Positions 25,971 through 33,992 of a DNA stretch of 41,492 nucleotides are shown here, piece after piece. The stretch's first letter is position 1. The number at the start of each line of letters is the position of its first letter. The stretch comes from JARYLZ01 sp964388275 (GTDB lineage Bacteria; Bacteroidota; Ignavibacteria; SZUA-365). Location of the stretch: NCBI GenBank assembly GCA_964388275.1, contig CAYLZD010000033.1:1-41492 (forward strand), written 5' to 3'. Made by a program: the position numbers and the translations under genes. The notes beneath the pieces were generated by a model. It worked only from the letters and a program-made list of their open reading frames with translations. It had not been told where the DNA came from and did no database searches.

Positions 25971-28493
25971 TCAGTCAAACTTCATTACCACGAGCGTCAA
26001 ATCGTCGTGCAGCTCCGCGCGTCCGGTGAATGCTCGCAGTTCATCGAAAATGTGCTGTTTTATCCGTTCCGCGCCGTCGTCGGCAACAGAGAAGGCCGCA
26101 TCGCGCAGGCGCTTGACTCCGAATTCCTCATCCTGTGTGTTGCAGCTTTCTATCACACCATCGGTAAAGAGCAGCAGTATGTCGCCGGGGTCGAGCTCCA
26201 ACTCCTGTTCATGGAAAGTCGTGTCGGGTCTGGCACCCAGAGGTAGGTGCAAGCCGTTATCCGACCATTCTATTTCAAACGCCTGCTCGCCTCTCAGGAG
26301 GAGAGGTTTGGGCAGACCGGCGTTCGTGAAGCGCAGCGCAAGGCGGTCGGCATCCAGGATCCCGAGAAACACAGCGACGAACATATGAGACCGAGTGTCG
26401 ACATGCAGACGGGCGTTCGCTCTCGAGAGAATTTCACGCGGCGATACTTCCAGACCGGAGGCGAAGCGCACGGTGCTGATGGCCGATGACATGACCATAG
26501 CCGCCGACACTCCCTTGTCCGACACGTCCCCGATCACTATTCCCGGCAGGCCGTCCGCCGTGTGGACGAAATCGAAGAAGTCTCCTCCCACTTCACGCGC
26601 GGGAGCGGACATGGCGGCGATATCGACTCCTCTTATCTCCGGCGCCTGCCTCGGCAGCATGGATTCCTGAATGGTGTGTGCGATCTCCATTTCCTGCCGC
26701 ATCCTCTCCTGTTCCTTCAACTCCTCGGCCAGCGCGGTGTTTTTCCAGCAGAGGGACGCATGGTCGGCGACTATGCGCAGCAAGCCGAGTTCACCGTCCG
26801 TGAACGGCCGCCCGTTGTTTTTCTCGCTTAGGGATACTGCGACGTACTCGCCGTTCTGTAATGCGATCTGGAAAATTATGCCCGCATCCGGATGATAAGG
26901 AACTCCGGGTATGGAGTTCGCCGTCACTATCTCTTCGCTGTCGAGACGCCTTCGGAATTCCGGGTTGCGCATGAGGCCGGAGAAATGCTCCAATTGCGTA
27001 TCCCCGCCGGCCAGTAGCGAGACGTCGCCGGGTTCGTCTATCGAGAGCGCCGACGCGCGCGCGCCGAGTATTTTCGGAAGTCTCTGCGTCAGCGTGGTCA
27101 ACAGGACATCTCTTTGCAGAGTGTTGACGAGGTCGCGGGCCAGTTCCCGCAAAGCGACCGAGGTCCGGTATTCCTCCCTGAAGACGTGCGCGTCTATGAA
27201 AAACCGTATCCGCTCGTGCAGAAGGGACAGCACAACGACGAACACCCCGGTCAATGTTGCGCTCAGGAACAGCAACTCGGTTCTGCCGAAACCCGTCATC
27301 ATGATCTCGAGCAGGAAATACAGGGCCAAAAAGAACAGCGATACCGCGGCCGCGGTGAAAGCGTATACCGTCGTGCGGCGGAATATGACGCGGACGTCGA
27401 GAAATCCGTAGCGCAGAATCGCGTAACCGAAGGCGACAGGCAGCGAAAAAACCACGAAGGCGGTCAGGATTATCTGCCCGTAAAGCGAAACAGCGGCGGG
27501 CACGCCGAGTTCCTCTCCGAATAAACCGAGCGTCACGGACACCGCGATGCTGAATGCGAATGACAGGATTCCTGTCAGTATGGCGCGCAGCACCTTCTTC
27601 GTGATGAGCTGTGCGGCCTTGTGAAGCGACCACAACAACACCACAACCCCGAGCAGGGGTCCGCCCGCGATGAAAATGTAATTCACAAGTACGGCCGTCA
27701 ACTCCGTGTCGGGAAGTTGCAGGCCGGGAATCAGCGGAAGCATCAGCAAAAGAAGAAGGACGTATGGTCCGTAGATCATCGCATTGCGCAGGATCGCTGA
27801 TCCTCTGACCTTCCGCTCTTCCGGAAAAACGAGCAGAAAATGCAGCAGAAGCGGCACAAACATGATTATCCCCGCCGTCGGCAGATACATCGATACCGGA
27901 CGAAGAATTTTCCACCAGGGCATGCTCTGTCCCATCGCCGTAAAAGTCAGAAAATATACCGAGATCGCGACCGAGAGCAGCAGATACAATGTCGCCTGGC
28001 GTGTGCGCGGACGGCGCATCAGCACGATCATTGCGATCAGCATTATCACCAGCGGGCCGACGGCGATGGTCAGGTAGCGCGAAAAAGAAATGAATGCGCC
28101 GTGAGTCACGGAACGCGGTTCGTCCAGCATGATGTCGAACACATGCTGACGACCGCTTCGCGTCAATTCCACCCGCAGCGTGTCGCCCAGTTGCAGGTTC
28201 ATTACGAGATCCGGAAAACTTGCCGGATCGAAGGATGCCGAATCCGTCGGAACTCCGCCGATGCTCGTCACCACGTCGTTTTCCTGCAACGGAGTAGGTG
28301 CCGCGCCCGGAAGTGGCGTTATGAGAAGGCCCTCCTTCGTCAAGGACTTTATCACCATCGGCAGACCCGGTCGGGTGTTCTGAAGAAAAACCGACAGCGG
28401 CAGCTGCAGCAGAGAAATGAGGAGCACCACGGCGCCGGCCGCGGCTGAAATGCCGAATGCAGCTGATGACTCGAGAATGCCGGTTTTTCTCAT
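25971..28493 (-). CDS. PDZ - multi-pass membrane - GAF - SpoIIE (PP2C-type) serine phosphatase
   Basis: From the ATG at 28493 the protein has 840 residues. There is an anchor helix at about 15-37 and a PDZ-like domain at about 42-125 (PLQENDVVTSIGG). Some eight to nine membrane helices span about 140-430, and a GAF-like domain about 440-590. A SpoIIE/RsbU phosphatase domain occupies about 600-840, with metal-ligand motifs VGGDFFDF (Asp638), GDVSDKG (Asp656), FTDGVIE and HDDLTLVV. Such phosphatases typically act on anti-anti-sigma factors in partner-switching regulation. No such partner is nearby. The open frame extends upstream to a TTG at 28583, but the added residues are not hydrophobic and have no ribosome site. 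The ATG also lacks a clear one. Confidence 0.88.
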   Translation of the reverse strand: MRKTGILESSAAFGISAAAGAVVLLISLLQLPLSVFLQNTRPGLPMVIKSLTKEGLLITPLPGAAPTPLQENDVVTSIGGVPTDSASFDPASFPDLVMNLQLGDTLRVELTRSGRQHVFDIMLDEPRSVTHGAFISFSRYLTIAVGPLVIMLIAMIVLMRRPRTRQATLYLLLSVAISVYFLTFTAMGQSMPWWKILRPVSMYLPTAGIIMFVPLLLHFLLVFPEERKVRGSAILRNAMIYGPYVLLLLLMLPLIPGLQLPDTELTAVLVNYIFIAGGPLLGVVVLLWSLHKAAQLITKKVLRAILTGILSFAFSIAVSVTLGLFGEELGVPAAVSLYGQIILTAFVVFSLPVAFGYAILRYGFLDVRVIFRRTTVYAFTAAAVSLFFLALYFLLEIMMTGFGRTELLFLSATLTGVFVVVLSLLHERIRFFIDAHVFREEYRTSVALRELARDLVNTLQRDVLLTTLTQRLPKILGARASALSIDEPGDVSLLAGGDTQLEHFSGLMRNPEFRRRLDSEEIVTANSIPGVPYHPDAGIIFQIALQNGEYVAVSLSEKNNGRPFTDGELGLLRIVADHASLCWKNTALAEELKEQERMRQEMEIAHTIQESMLPRQAPEIRGVDIAAMSAPAREVGGDFFDFVHTADGLPGIVIGDVSDKGVSAAMVMSSAISTVRFASGLEVSPREILSRANARLHVDTRSHMFVAVFLGILDADRLALRFTNAGLPKPLLLRGEQAFEIEWSDNGLHLPLGARPDTTFHEQELELDPGDILLLFTDGVIESCNTQDEEFGVKRLRDAAFSVADDGAERIKQHIFDELRAFTGRAELHDDLTLVVMKFD

Positions 28494-28742
28494 GACTGTG
28501 TATGTACGGCCGTCGTCGGTGGTTTGTTCCGTCCTTGGCTGACGTGAATATCGGAAAAAGAATGTTAAAATGCGGCAGTGCAAGGAAGCCGCGCTTGCGA
28601 AATTCGGGTCCTTGTGCTACTCTTTGCGCTCGCTGCGCCCCGTCCGGTTGCATCCGACGCGGATCGGCTGCATCAAAGGAACGTTGCGCATGCTCAGGGC
28701 GTTTTGCCATAGACTTCAAATACACCGATCCGAGGTTCCCTC
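28494..28742. other. Divergent intergenic region, phosphatase gene / tlpA-like gene
   Basis: This 249-base spacer separates the divergent genes, so it should hold promoters for both. GAGG near 28731 serves as ribosome site for the plus-strand gene. A short open frame at 28570-28767 has no start signal and a biased Arg/Leu/Cys composition, so I do not call it. No operator-like symmetry stands out. Confidence 0.5.
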
Positions 28743-30149
28743 ATGCTCAGTAAATTCTCCTCCCTGATATTGCTCCTGGCTGTCGTGTTTCTGCTCGAGG
28801 CGCCTGACGGCGCTCTCGCTCAAAGCAGGCTGGCATCGGAGGCGTGGAAGGAATTCAAGATCGTCGCGAGACAATACGACTCGCTTCAAAGCATCTTCAA
28901 GGAGATGGTCCGTACGGAGCCGTCACTCGCCAGGAATCCAATGCTGATGCAGGAACGTCTCAAGGCGGACATGCCTGCGATCACCGCCATATTCCGTGCT
29001 GTCCCGGATAAAGCCCAGCCGGCGATGCAAGGGCTTGGAGATCTCGCTGTATACGGAAGCGAGGATCTCAATTACATAAAGCTCGCCGCCATCGCGATCA
29101 ATGATCTCAATACCTGCAAGAACGCCTCGGAGCGGCTGCTCGCGCTGCTGAAATCCCCTGATTCCATACGAACCGTACAGAGGGAGCTTGCTCAATTGCT
29201 CTCGATGCGCGGCGAAATCGAGGCGGCCGCGAAATACGCCTCTGACGAGGCCATGTCGGACGCGAACGACATGGAACGAGGACAAATCTATTCGGCGATC
29301 GCCACGGGCTTCTCCGAAGGCGACAGGCCGGCGGATGCGCATCCCTTCGCAATCAAGACCATACGGGCTTTCCGGGCATACAAGGAACAGGATACCAAGG
29401 CCGAAGGGATGCCAAAGGATTCTCTTCAGCTTCAGGAGATAGTACAGCAACATCGCCATTTCATTATCACCCAGATCGCAAAACCGATGGGACAAATCAT
29501 GCACGGCTACCGCGCTTCGGGTGATTCCGCATCGGCAGCCCGATTCATTCGCGAAGCGGAACTGGCGCTCGACGATCCCGTTCTCTGGCCTGAAACAAAA
29601 AGCGCAGCGGAAGCTTATGTGTCCCAGTTGGCCGAGGAGCAGAGAGAAATGACCAAGCCGGCGGCGGAATGGGCCGAACATCGATGGATTGGCAGCGAAC
29701 CTCTTTCGCTAAAAGGACTGGAAGGGAAAGTCGTACTGATAGACTTTTTCGCCACATGGTGCCGGCCATGCATCATGGCCTTTCCGCATATCAAGGAATG
29801 GTCCGATAAATACGCCGATCAGGGCCTGGTAGTGCTGGGATTGACCACGTTTCAGGGACGGTATGACGGCAGAACCGTGACCCCTGACGACGAATTCCTG
29901 AAACTCAAGGACGACTTCATCCCGAAACACAAGGTCTCCTGGCCTGTGGCTGTCGAGAAATCGGGCTCCAAGACTTTCCAGGATTACGGAGTGAACGGCA
30001 TCCCTCATATTTCTCTGATCGATCGCGGGGGAATTCTCAGATATTTTAAGGTGGGCGCCGGAGAGTACGACAAAACCGAACGCATGATTAAAAAACTTCT
30101 AGCCGAGAAATCGAGCAAGAGCAAGGAAAAAAAGAAATCTTCAAGGTAA
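28743..30149 (+). CDS. Secreted TlpA-like thioredoxin with a long helical N-terminal domain
   Basis: The 468-residue protein has a signal peptide at 1-26 (cleavage after GALA). Residues about 30-310 form a mostly helical region of unknown family, resembling TPR-like solenoids. A TlpA/AhpC-type thioredoxin domain fills about 320-455, with active site WCRPC (Cys340, Cys343) in VVLIDFFATWCRPC and the cis-proline loop GIPHISLID. The C-terminus is Lys/Ser-rich. The probable role is disulfide reduction in the periplasm, for example for cytochrome maturation, but the substrate is not shown. GAGG precedes the ATG at a distance of 8. Confidence 0.9.
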   Translation: MLSKFSSLILLLAVVFLLEAPDGALAQSRLASEAWKEFKIVARQYDSLQSIFKEMVRTEPSLARNPMLMQERLKADMPAITAIFRAVPDKAQPAMQGLGDLAVYGSEDLNYIKLAAIAINDLNTCKNASERLLALLKSPDSIRTVQRELAQLLSMRGEIEAAAKYASDEAMSDANDMERGQIYSAIATGFSEGDRPADAHPFAIKTIRAFRAYKEQDTKAEGMPKDSLQLQEIVQQHRHFIITQIAKPMGQIMHGYRASGDSASAARFIREAELALDDPVLWPETKSAAEAYVSQLAEEQREMTKPAAEWAEHRWIGSEPLSLKGLEGKVVLIDFFATWCRPCIMAFPHIKEWSDKYADQGLVVLGLTTFQGRYDGRTVTPDDEFLKLKDDFIPKHKVSWPVAVEKSGSKTFQDYGVNGIPHISLIDRGGILRYFKVGAGEYDKTERMIKKLLAEKSSKSKEKKKSSR

Positions 30150-30266
30150 ATGCCCGATCCGCCCGAGCCCATTTTTCTCAAAACGGAAAGGGCCGAATCC
30201 ACTCCGCAAATCCGCGCATCTCACCGCTTGAACCGAATTGACAGCAATTAAAACACAGAGACTGAA

Positions 30267-30479
30267 ATGAAAGCAAATACCGGAACCATGGACCGTCTGA
30301 TCCGCGCAATTGTCGGACTCGCCCTGCTCGTCTTTTTCTTCGTCGGCGATGGAGACATGCGTTACCTCGGCCTGATCGGAATCGTACCGCTTCTGACCGC
30401 TGTCATCGGTTACTGCCCTCTCTACGGTCTGCTGGGCATGTCCACCTGCCCTGCGGATGCAGACAAGAAGAAAACCTGA
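30267..30479 (+). CDS. DUF2892-family small membrane protein
   Basis: The 70-residue protein has the MxxNxGxxDRxIRxIVGLALL start, two hydrophobic helices and the GYCPLYGLLGMSTCP end that define the DUF2892 (YgaP-like membrane) family. The cysteines near the C-terminus (Cys50, Cys61) are conserved. In some relatives this module is fused to a rhodanese domain; here it is alone. Function unknown. It lies 117 bp after the thioredoxin gene. Confidence 0.9.
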   Translation: MKANTGTMDRLIRAIVGLALLVFFFVGDGDMRYLGLIGIVPLLTAVIGYCPLYGLLGMSTCPADADKKKT

Positions 30480-30536
30480 GTCGGCGGAAACCGGCGTGAT
30501 GCGCGGAGGCAATCGGCGCGTCATCACCAGCCGGAC

Positions 30537-31433
30537 ATGTCTTCTTTAAACACCCAATCGCAACCGTTGCGGTGTTTCGGCAATCGAGCTAAATTGCCGG
30601 CGTCTCCGGGATCTCGGACTTGCCAATTGCTTCCTGTCTCAACATTCTTTCATCGACTTCCACGGTCCGCGGCTCTCGCCGGACTCCTTCTGTGCGCGTG
30701 CGGCATGTTCACCGCTCCCATGGTTGCCTTCGCGCAAGCGGATACCGTGCGTGAAAGCGGCGGCCGCGCGCACGACTCGCTCCTGATTGTCGTGCTCGGA
30801 TCCTCCACGGCCAAAGGCGGCGGCGTCAGCCATCCCGACAGTTCCTGGGTGCGCCGATATGAGCGGGCTTTGCGGCTTACACATAAGGGCATCGGTTTGA
30901 AAAACCTCTCGCAATGGGCGCATACCAGCTACCATTTCCTGCCTTCGGAGGATTCCATACGGCCGCATCGCCCGACGCCGGACAGCTCGCGCAACATCAC
31001 GGCCGCGCTGGCATTGAGACCGTCCGCCATCATCGTGAATCTCCCGAGCAACGACGCGGCGGCCGGATTCGACTCTTCGGAGCAGAGGCGCAATTACGTG
31101 AGAATTCTCGAGGCGGCCGGCGATATCCCCGTCTGGTTCTGCACCCCTCAGCCGCGCGTCTTCACCGACAGCACGAGGACCTTACAGGATTCCATGGCCT
31201 TGTGGCTGAAGTCCCGTTTCCCGGGAAGGATAATCGATTTCAACTCAGGCCTCGCATCGTCGGACGGCTCTCCGTTGCCTCAATACGACTCTGGTGACGG
31301 TGTGCATCTCAACGACGCGGCCCACCGGATTCTCTTCGACCGAATCCTGGCGGCGGACATCCCCGGCGCGTTGCGGCGCGGACCGAGCCCTGCCAGCGGA
31401 TCCGCCCCTATTCCGGCGGCGACGGATCCATGA
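30537..31433 (+). CDS. Secreted SGNH/GDSL-family hydrolase
   Basis: The 298-residue open frame contains a signal-like hydrophobic stretch at 44-66 (cleavage after AFAQ or nearby), so the true start may be downstream of 30537. SGNH blocks are visible: block I VVLGSSTAKG (catalytic Ser89 or Ser90), block III SND (Asn172) and block V DGVH (Asp254, His257). Such enzymes are esterases, lipases or carbohydrate deacetylases. The substrate is not predictable. The C-terminal 30 residues are Pro/Ala/Ser-rich. No strong ribosome site is seen. Confidence 0.82.
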   Translation: MSSLNTQSQPLRCFGNRAKLPASPGSRTCQLLPVSTFFHRLPRSAALAGLLLCACGMFTAPMVAFAQADTVRESGGRAHDSLLIVVLGSSTAKGGGVSHPDSSWVRRYERALRLTHKGIGLKNLSQWAHTSYHFLPSEDSIRPHRPTPDSSRNITAALALRPSAIIVNLPSNDAAAGFDSSEQRRNYVRILEAAGDIPVWFCTPQPRVFTDSTRTLQDSMALWLKSRFPGRIIDFNSGLASSDGSPLPQYDSGDGVHLNDAAHRILFDRILAADIPGALRRGPSPASGSAPIPAATDP

Positions 31434-31485
31434 AGCTTGGGCAGCGTGAACTTTCCGGGCGCATCCCGTCCCCGATGATTCGAAC

Positions 31486-32046
31486 ATGGATATCCTCTCT
31501 CTGGCCGTTCTCGCTTTCGCGCTTGCGATGGACGCCTTCGCCGTCGCTCTGTCGGCCGGAGCTTTTCTCGTGCGCGCCACCGCGCGTCAGACTTTCCGCC
31601 TCTCTTTTCATTTCGGCCTGTTCCAGTTCTTAATGCCGATGGTGGGCTGGGCCGCGGGTTCGAGGACGGCTCATCATATCGCGGCATTCGATCACTGGCT
31701 GGCGATGGCGCTTCTGGGCATCATAGGCATCAGGATGATGCGATCCTCGATGGATGTTCAACGGAAGAAAATGGGCGTCGACGTGACTAGGGGGATGTCT
31801 CTGGTCTCCCTCTCGCTCGCCACAAGCATGGATGCGCTCGCGGTGGGCCTCAGCCTCGGAATGCTGGAAGCCGGGATCGTGCTGCCGAGTCTCGTCATCG
31901 GCGTCGTCGCCGGCGGAATGACCGTGCTGGGGCTTCGGATCGGCGAAAAAGCCTCGGCCGCCCTGGGCAGAAAGATGGAATTCGCCGGCGGTGTCCTGCT
32001 TGTTCTCATCGGCGCGCGAATTCTCGTCGAACATCTGACAGCATAG
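31486..32046 (+). CDS. mntP: Manganese efflux pump MntP
   Basis: The 186-residue protein has six membrane helices in two related halves. Each half has the family motif with an acidic residue in the membrane: ALAMDAFAVALSAG near 12-25 and ATSMDALAVGLSLG near 111-124. The family (DUF204/YebN) exports Mn2+. Only 52 bases separate it from the hydrolase gene, leaving no room for the manganese-sensing yybP-ykoY riboswitch often found upstream of this family. Confidence 0.95.
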   Translation: MDILSLAVLAFALAMDAFAVALSAGAFLVRATARQTFRLSFHFGLFQFLMPMVGWAAGSRTAHHIAAFDHWLAMALLGIIGIRMMRSSMDVQRKKMGVDVTRGMSLVSLSLATSMDALAVGLSLGMLEAGIVLPSLVIGVVAGGMTVLGLRIGEKASAALGRKMEFAGGVLLVLIGARILVEHLTA

Positions 32047-32085
32047 AGCCGCCGCGGACGCACGCGGGCAGGCGCCGGTTTCCGG

Positions 32086-33606
32086 TCACCGCGCGAGCCA
32101 GTTCATCGGATTCAACGTGTTGCGCTGCCGCCACAATTCGAAGTGCATCATCGGGCCCAACAGTCCTTCACCGCTCCGCGCTATCACCTGCCCGGCCTTG
32201 ACTTTCGCCCCCGGGCTGACGCCGATGGTTGAAAGCTGCGCATATACCGAACGGAAACCGTCGTCGTGGTTCACTATTATCAGGTTCCCGTAGCCTGGCA
32301 GGAAGTGCACCGTGGATACCTTCCCGTCGGCCACAGCCTTGACAGCCGCGCCCGCCGCCGCCTGAATGTCGATGCCGTTGCTGATGGTGACGGTTCCGTG
32401 CTTCGGATTAACCTGCTCCCCGAAAGCCCCCACCACACGCCCCATCGAAACCGGCCATGGCAGGCGTCCCTTCAGACGGCCGAAAGCCGTCTGCGAGATG
32501 GCTCTGTCAGGCAGAGGCGATACTCGCCCGCCTCTCGAAGCAGTCCCCCCGCGTCCCGGCGACGAAGCCGCGGCCCGCTTTCCCGCCGCTTCAATTTCGC
32601 TCCGACGCTCCCTCTCGACCAGATCAGCTATGAGCCTCTCGATTTTCGCTGCGGCCGCCCGTTTGCGCCGCAGTTCGGCTTCGTAAGCCGACTTGTCCTG
32701 CCGCGCTTTAACAAGCAGTGCTTGGTGTTCCCGAGTCTTTCGCCTCAGCGCGCCTTCCTGGCTGCGTTTCTCGATTACGGTCTGTCGCTGCTGTTCGACC
32801 TTTTCCTCAAGCAGTTTTTTCTGCGCCAGCACGGCCTCCCGGCGCTCCCGGATTTCCCGCGCCTCGGTTTTCTGCTTCCCTGAAAATGCACGCAGATATT
32901 TCGATCGGATGAACATCTGGTTCAGAGACGTAGCGCTCAACAGCAATTCGGTGTCATGCAGACGCCCTCGTTTATAAGCATGCACCAAGGATCCGGCGTA
33001 CTCGGCCTTCACCGCATCTAGACGCTTCTTCTCGGCTTCAAGTGTTGCCTGTGCAACTTCGATTTCCCTGCGGTCATCCTCGATTTTCACGCTGAGGTGC
33101 GAGACGACCCGCCGTATGAGCGAGGTCTGACGGTCGTAAATATCTATGCGTTCCAGCGCGGTTTTCTCGGTCTTCCGGCTCTCCTTTATTTTCGTCTCGC
33201 ATGCGCTGATTTCCTCTCGTATTTTCTCCAGTTCGCCGCGTTTGAGTTTGATTGCCTTCGTCTTTGTGGCGGCGGATTTCGAACTGCCCCTTTTGACGGA
33301 GGTTGATTTCGAGTCGCGTTTTTTCGATGAGGATGTTTTCGACGATGCCTTGCGCACGCCCGGCTTGGATGAGACGGTTTTTTTCGCCGACGATCGCGCA
33401 GCCGTTTTGCTGGAAACGGACCGAGCAGCCGTCGTTTTCCTGGTCTTGCCGCTGCCGGATTTCGACTTTGTTCCGGATACTCTCGTGCTTTGCTGCGATT
33501 TCCCAGCCGGCCTGGGCGACTTCTGTGATATCGACTGCCCCTCAGGCAGCAACATGAGAGCACAGAAGAAGATGAGTATAAGGATCGCCGGGGATCGTTT
33601 GTTCAT
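32086..33606 (-). CDS. EnvC-like murein hydrolase activator with degenerate LytM domain
   Basis: The 506-residue protein has an N-terminal hydrophobic signal (8-25), a Ser/Lys/Thr/Arg-rich low-complexity segment (about 28-120), a long coiled coil (about 120-355), an Arg/Gly linker and a C-terminal M23/LytM domain (about 385-506). The active M23 zinc ligands are altered: HGGxD becomes SNGID, the catalytic YAH becomes YAQ, and HxH becomes MMH. This pattern is that of EnvC-type activators, which switch on amidases at the division septum but do not cut themselves. The location is periplasmic by inference. Confidence 0.9.
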   Translation of the reverse strand: MNKRSPAILILIFFCALMLLPEGQSISQKSPRPAGKSQQSTRVSGTKSKSGSGKTRKTTAARSVSSKTAARSSAKKTVSSKPGVRKASSKTSSSKKRDSKSTSVKRGSSKSAATKTKAIKLKRGELEKIREEISACETKIKESRKTEKTALERIDIYDRQTSLIRRVVSHLSVKIEDDRREIEVAQATLEAEKKRLDAVKAEYAGSLVHAYKRGRLHDTELLLSATSLNQMFIRSKYLRAFSGKQKTEAREIRERREAVLAQKKLLEEKVEQQRQTVIEKRSQEGALRRKTREHQALLVKARQDKSAYEAELRRKRAAAAKIERLIADLVERERRSEIEAAGKRAAASSPGRGGTASRGGRVSPLPDRAISQTAFGRLKGRLPWPVSMGRVVGAFGEQVNPKHGTVTISNGIDIQAAAGAAVKAVADGKVSTVHFLPGYGNLIIVNHDDGFRSVYAQLSTIGVSPGAKVKAGQVIARSGEGLLGPMMHFELWRQRNTLNPMNWLAR

Positions 33607-33992
33607 GGCAAGCCGTGGCGGATCATGTCACAACAGGCAATAAGCAGAATTCGTGATGCAAAATCAATGTGTTGCGGCGTTTTTCTTATGTGTTGCGATA
33701 TGCAAATCGTATTGTATCAATAAATCAATGCGTCTACACTCTACCGGAATCGAGAGCTCTCCCTTCCGAGGCTGCCGCATATCCGCTGTCCCGTTGTACC
33801 GATATTTCTTCAGACAGCGATAGCCCCGCTGCAGCAGTTGGAATATTTGTACTCCGGTTCATCTCGGATCTTCACAACATATATTCGAACATTCCGGCAG
33901 TAGAGCGTTTATCGGGGGGTATTTCCCCTCTGTCATTTCATGGATATATTGCACCCGGATTTGCTTCACTGATAGAGCGATAATGTTCCGAC
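33607..33992. other. Divergent intergenic region, envC-like gene / aro operon
   Basis: The 386-base spacer should carry promoters for both flanking genes. It holds a 10-bp direct repeat ATGTGTTGCG at 33667-33676 and 33688-33697, 21 bp apart, plus two copies of AAATCAATG (33661 and about 33722). A small hairpin GGGG-TATTT-CCCC lies near 33920. An open frame at 33669-33983 starts inside the direct repeat, has no ribosome site and is not convincing. Confidence 0.5.
33667..33697. promoter_or_regulatory. Possible operator: 10-bp direct repeat spaced two helical turns
   Basis: ATGTGTTGCG occurs twice with starts 21 bp apart, which places both copies on the same face of the helix. It lies 60-90 bp upstream of the envC-like start and about 300 bp upstream of the aro fusion gene. 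A regulator site is an inference only. Confidence 0.3.

Noticed and set aside
28570..28767. 65-codon plus-strand frame before the thioredoxin gene
   Set aside because: It overlaps the thioredoxin start in another frame, has no ribosome site, and its Arg/Cys/Leu bias suggests non-coding sequence.
31434..31485. Manganese riboswitch (yybP-ykoY) before mntP
   Set aside because: The gap is only 52 bases and lacks the paired conserved loops of that riboswitch.
33669..33983. 104-codon plus-strand frame before the aro fusion
   Set aside because: It has no ribosome site, starts inside a direct repeat, and has an unremarkable composition without hydrophobic or domain pattern.
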